Assembly: GCA_947474595.1 (NCBI GenBank)
Contig: CANJIV010000009.1
Span: 1-64,000 of the forward strand
Source of the DNA: Solirubrobacterales bacterium
GTDB taxonomy: Bacteria > Actinomycetota > Thermoleophilia > Solirubrobacterales > Solirubrobacteraceae
Length of the DNA stretch: 64,000 nt
Direction of reading: 5' to 3'
The position numbers and the translations under genes were made by a program. Below the pieces are notes generated by a model that ran no database searches, had not been told where the DNA came from, and was given only the letters and a program-made list of their open reading frames with translations. Shown in pieces: positions 62,175 to 64,000 of the stretch; position 1 is the stretch's first letter, and every line of letters begins with the position of its first letter.

Positions 62175-62870
62175 TCATACCCCAACGGTCTTTAGGCCGA
62201 GCGCTTCAATGCGGGCTAATACGGCTGGCAGTGCGGCTGCTGTGGCCTTCCATGAGTCCTTGTTTGAGTAGTGGTCAGCGTCGTGTAGCAAGAGCACGTC
62301 ACCGGAGGCCAGCTGCTCGGTTACCTCGCTGCAGATCGTCTGCGGAGTCTGGCGGTTAGACCAGTCATGCCCCCAGCGGGACCAGAGCAGAAGTCGATAG
62401 TTGGCTCTGCGAGTGATTCCTAGGCTGGCGCCGCTATAGATGCCGTATGGCGGGCGGTGGACCTGGGGCTCGCGGCCGGTTGCTTGGGCGATAGCCGCGT
62501 GGCCCCTGCGAAGGTCTTCGCTGACGGCGCGCGGCGAGAGGCGCACGTGGGCGCGATGTGTGTCGCCATGGAGCTCAATCTGGTGGCCGGCTGCTGCTGC
62601 CTCGGCTACCAAAGAGGGGTAGCGTCGGACCTGCTCTCCGACGACAAAGAACGTCGCAACTGCGCCTGCATCGGCAAGCGCTGCTAGAACGGCTGGCGTC
62701 CCTTCAGGGTGGGGCCCATCGTCGAAGGTGATGGCGACGGCTTGCGCGGCGTCGATGCGTAGCGGGATATCGAGCAGGCTGGCGACGGAGGGGACGTGTG
62801 ACGCGATGCTGGGCAGAGACCAAGCAGCCGCGACAGCGGCGCCGGTTACGGTAGCGGTACTAAGGCGCAT
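62175..62870 (-). CDS. Polysaccharide deacetylase (NodB domain)
   Basis: 231 residues. Metal-site motif TFDDGPHP (Asp50, Asp51), HGDTHRAH (His101, His105), the RPPYG motif and the final LLLHD are all intact, so it should remove acetyl groups from a glycan such as peptidoglycan or chitin-like polymer. The N-terminus (ATVTGAAVAAAW) is hydrophobic and may be a signal or anchor. It is divergent from the membrane-protein gene; the 44 bases between them hold a CCCG array. Confidence 0.88.
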   Translation of the reverse strand: MRLSTATVTGAAVAAAWSLPSIASHVPSVASLLDIPLRIDAAQAVAITFDDGPHPEGTPAVLAALADAGAVATFFVVGEQVRRYPSLVAEAAAAGHQIELHGDTHRAHVRLSPRAVSEDLRRGHAAIAQATGREPQVHRPPYGIYSGASLGITRRANYRLLLWSRWGHDWSNRQTPQTICSEVTEQLASGDVLLLHDADHYSNKDSWKATAAALPAVLARIEALGLKTVGV

Positions 62871-62887
62871 CCCGTAATCCTCGCAGG

Positions 62888-62907
62888 CCCGCCCGCCCGC
62901 CCGCCCG
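62888..62907. repeat. Tetranucleotide array (CCCG)5 in front of a start codon
   Basis: Five CCCG units end eight bases before the ATG at 62915, in the place where a ribosome site should be, and 18 bases from the divergent deacetylase start. Length changes here could alter translation or promoter spacing. Confidence 0.85.
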
Positions 62908-62914
62908 CCGCCTT

Positions 62915-63979
62915 ATGATTGGTGCAACCGTGGCTACCGTAGCGCTAGGAGTGTTGGCGGCAGTTATTGCCGCCTGCCTCTACAACCTCTCCGTTGTGGT
63001 GCAGGCAAAAGAGGTTCGCACCATTCCGGTGGAGCACTCGATGCAGGCGTCGCTGCTCGGCCGCCTACTGCGCCGCCCGCGGTGGGTAGCCGCTATTAGT
63101 TTGAGCGCTCTAGCGGTACTTATCCAAGGCGGCGCCCTGATGCTTGCGCCTTTGACGGTTGTAGGGCCAGCCGATGCTGTCGGATTGGTCGTCCTGCTCG
63201 TGGTCGGAGCTCACTACCTCCAAGAGCCGGTCGGCGGTCGCGAGTGGTCGGCGGTTTTCGGGATCGGTGTGGGCGTTGTAGTGCTTGCGCTCGCGGCTCC
63301 AGAACGCAGCACCGACAATGCCAGCGGAACTGCTTTGCTAATCCCGCTGGTGGTGCTGGGATTGATTGCGCTTGTACCGTTTGTCATGGCTCGTACCCAA
63401 CGAGGCATCCCTCCGGTTGTGATGGTGGTGGGAGCTGGCTTGGCCTTTGCCTGGAGTGCGTTTGGGGTCAAGTTGATCAGCGATCACATCTCCACCGGCG
63501 GCTGGGCAGCGGCAGTCCTATGGGCGATCCCGACCTTCGCGCTTGGCGCAACGGGCACGGTGAGTGAGATGAGCGCGTTCCAGCGACTACCCGCGACGCG
63601 AGTAGCCCCGGTCATCTTCGTGATCGAACTCGTAGTGCCGGTTGGGCTGGCGGTCTTCATCGGTGGCGAGGCGTGGAACGGTGGGGCTGATCAGATCGTT
63701 CTACTGTCGCTGGCGCTTGCCTTAGTGGTCGGCTGTGCTTCGGTACTAGCCTCGTCTAAGAAGGTCGCGGGGATGATGAGCGCCGAGGCCGAGGCCGAGG
63801 CGGCTCAGGCGGGCGGCTCGCGCGTTCCAGCGCCAGCCAATGCCAGAACAAGCGATGCCGCCGAAGGCGCCGACCTCGGCGAAGTATCCGGGACAAGCTC
63901 AGTGGCGATTGCCGAGCGCAGTGCCGAGAGCAGTTCAGAGCGCGAGAGCGCCACGTCGGCTAGGCCGAAACGCTGGTAG
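62915..63979 (+). CDS. DMT/EamA-like multi-helix membrane protein
   Basis: 354 residues with about nine to ten membrane helices in the first 285, arranged as in the drug/metabolite transporter superfamily (an ACLYNLSVVVQAKEV start and the repeat-like VGPADAVGLVVLLVVGAHYL and RVAPVIFVIELVVPVGLAV helices). NIPA-type magnesium carriers are related and are an alternative. The last 65 residues are a polar, Ala/Glu/Ser-rich cytoplasmic tail (SAEAEAEAAQAGG, SSSERESATSARPKRW). Substrate unknown. No ribosome site is visible; CCCG repeats sit there instead. Confidence 0.75.
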   Translation: MIGATVATVALGVLAAVIAACLYNLSVVVQAKEVRTIPVEHSMQASLLGRLLRRPRWVAAISLSALAVLIQGGALMLAPLTVVGPADAVGLVVLLVVGAHYLQEPVGGREWSAVFGIGVGVVVLALAAPERSTDNASGTALLIPLVVLGLIALVPFVMARTQRGIPPVVMVVGAGLAFAWSAFGVKLISDHISTGGWAAAVLWAIPTFALGATGTVSEMSAFQRLPATRVAPVIFVIELVVPVGLAVFIGGEAWNGGADQIVLLSLALALVVGCASVLASSKKVAGMMSAEAEAEAAQAGGSRVPAPANARTSDAAEGADLGEVSGTSSVAIAERSAESSSERESATSARPKRW

Positions 63980-64000
63980 GCCTCGTTGTTGGCGCGGATG

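Overview
The window looks like chromosomal DNA of a high-GC Gram-positive bacterium (Actinomycetota), most likely class Thermoleophilia (Solirubrobacterales-like). The grounds are a moderately high GC content, many GTG starts and tightly overlapping genes (ATGA/GTGA junctions), a SUF cluster with SufU and an Rrf2 regulator, a 14-gene NADH dehydrogenase operon, an AbiEi-like/DUF559 nuclease gene, and a heliorhodopsin. The class is inferred from gene content only.

Layout. 1-5768 (+): a translationally coupled catabolic operon of CaiB-type CoA-transferase (partial), HyuA, HyuB, HMG-CoA-lyase-type enzyme and isochorismatase-type amidase. 5918-10578 (+): acetyl-CoA synthetase, a second acyl-CoA synthetase and a phosphofructokinase with the residues of the pyrophosphate-dependent type. 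10608-16969 (-): sufD, sufB, Rieske ferredoxin, sufU, sufC and an Rrf2 regulator, preceded by a fused double-domain ThyX-like protein. 17032-19119: a phosphotransferase-fold protein and an alpha/beta hydrolase, convergent. 19143-34019 (-): nuoA to nuoN in order, a complete NADH:quinone oxidoreductase. 34157-39770 (+): small membrane protein, lipoprotein cytochrome c, serS, zwf, pgi and a small acidic protein.

39771-41730 is repeat-rich and accessory: a 22-bp tandem array, a nuclease-like gene flanked by two identical 52-bp repeats, two hexanucleotide arrays and tRNA-Ser(UGA). 41731-46302 (+): a kinase-like protein without its P-loop, an OmpR/histidine-kinase pair, a secreted four-repeat protein and a heliorhodopsin. 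46326-55158: O-methyltransferase, GroES paralogue, maleylacetate-reductase-like protein, a tandem 636-bp gene duplication, a HemL-like aminotransferase, murB, msrA, a secreted hydrolase, a 28-residue membrane peptide and a universal stress protein. 55171-61061: two secreted subtilases, tadA, tRNA-Ser(CGA) and a duplicated 3' piece of that tRNA lying 2.8 kb downstream, so that the second subtilase gene sits alone between tRNA-derived direct repeats. 61109-63979: DegT-type aminotransferase, NodB-type deacetylase and a DMT-type membrane protein.

How the genes fit together. Central metabolism is well represented (PPi-type PFK, G6PDH, glucose-6-phosphate isomerase, acetyl-CoA synthetase, complex I, Fe-S assembly for the many Fe-S subunits of complex I). 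The most unusual items are the heliorhodopsin beside a two-component system, the tRNA-bounded subtilase, the repeat-flanked nuclease gene, the fused ThyX pseudo-dimer and the cyclic-amide-like degradation operon.
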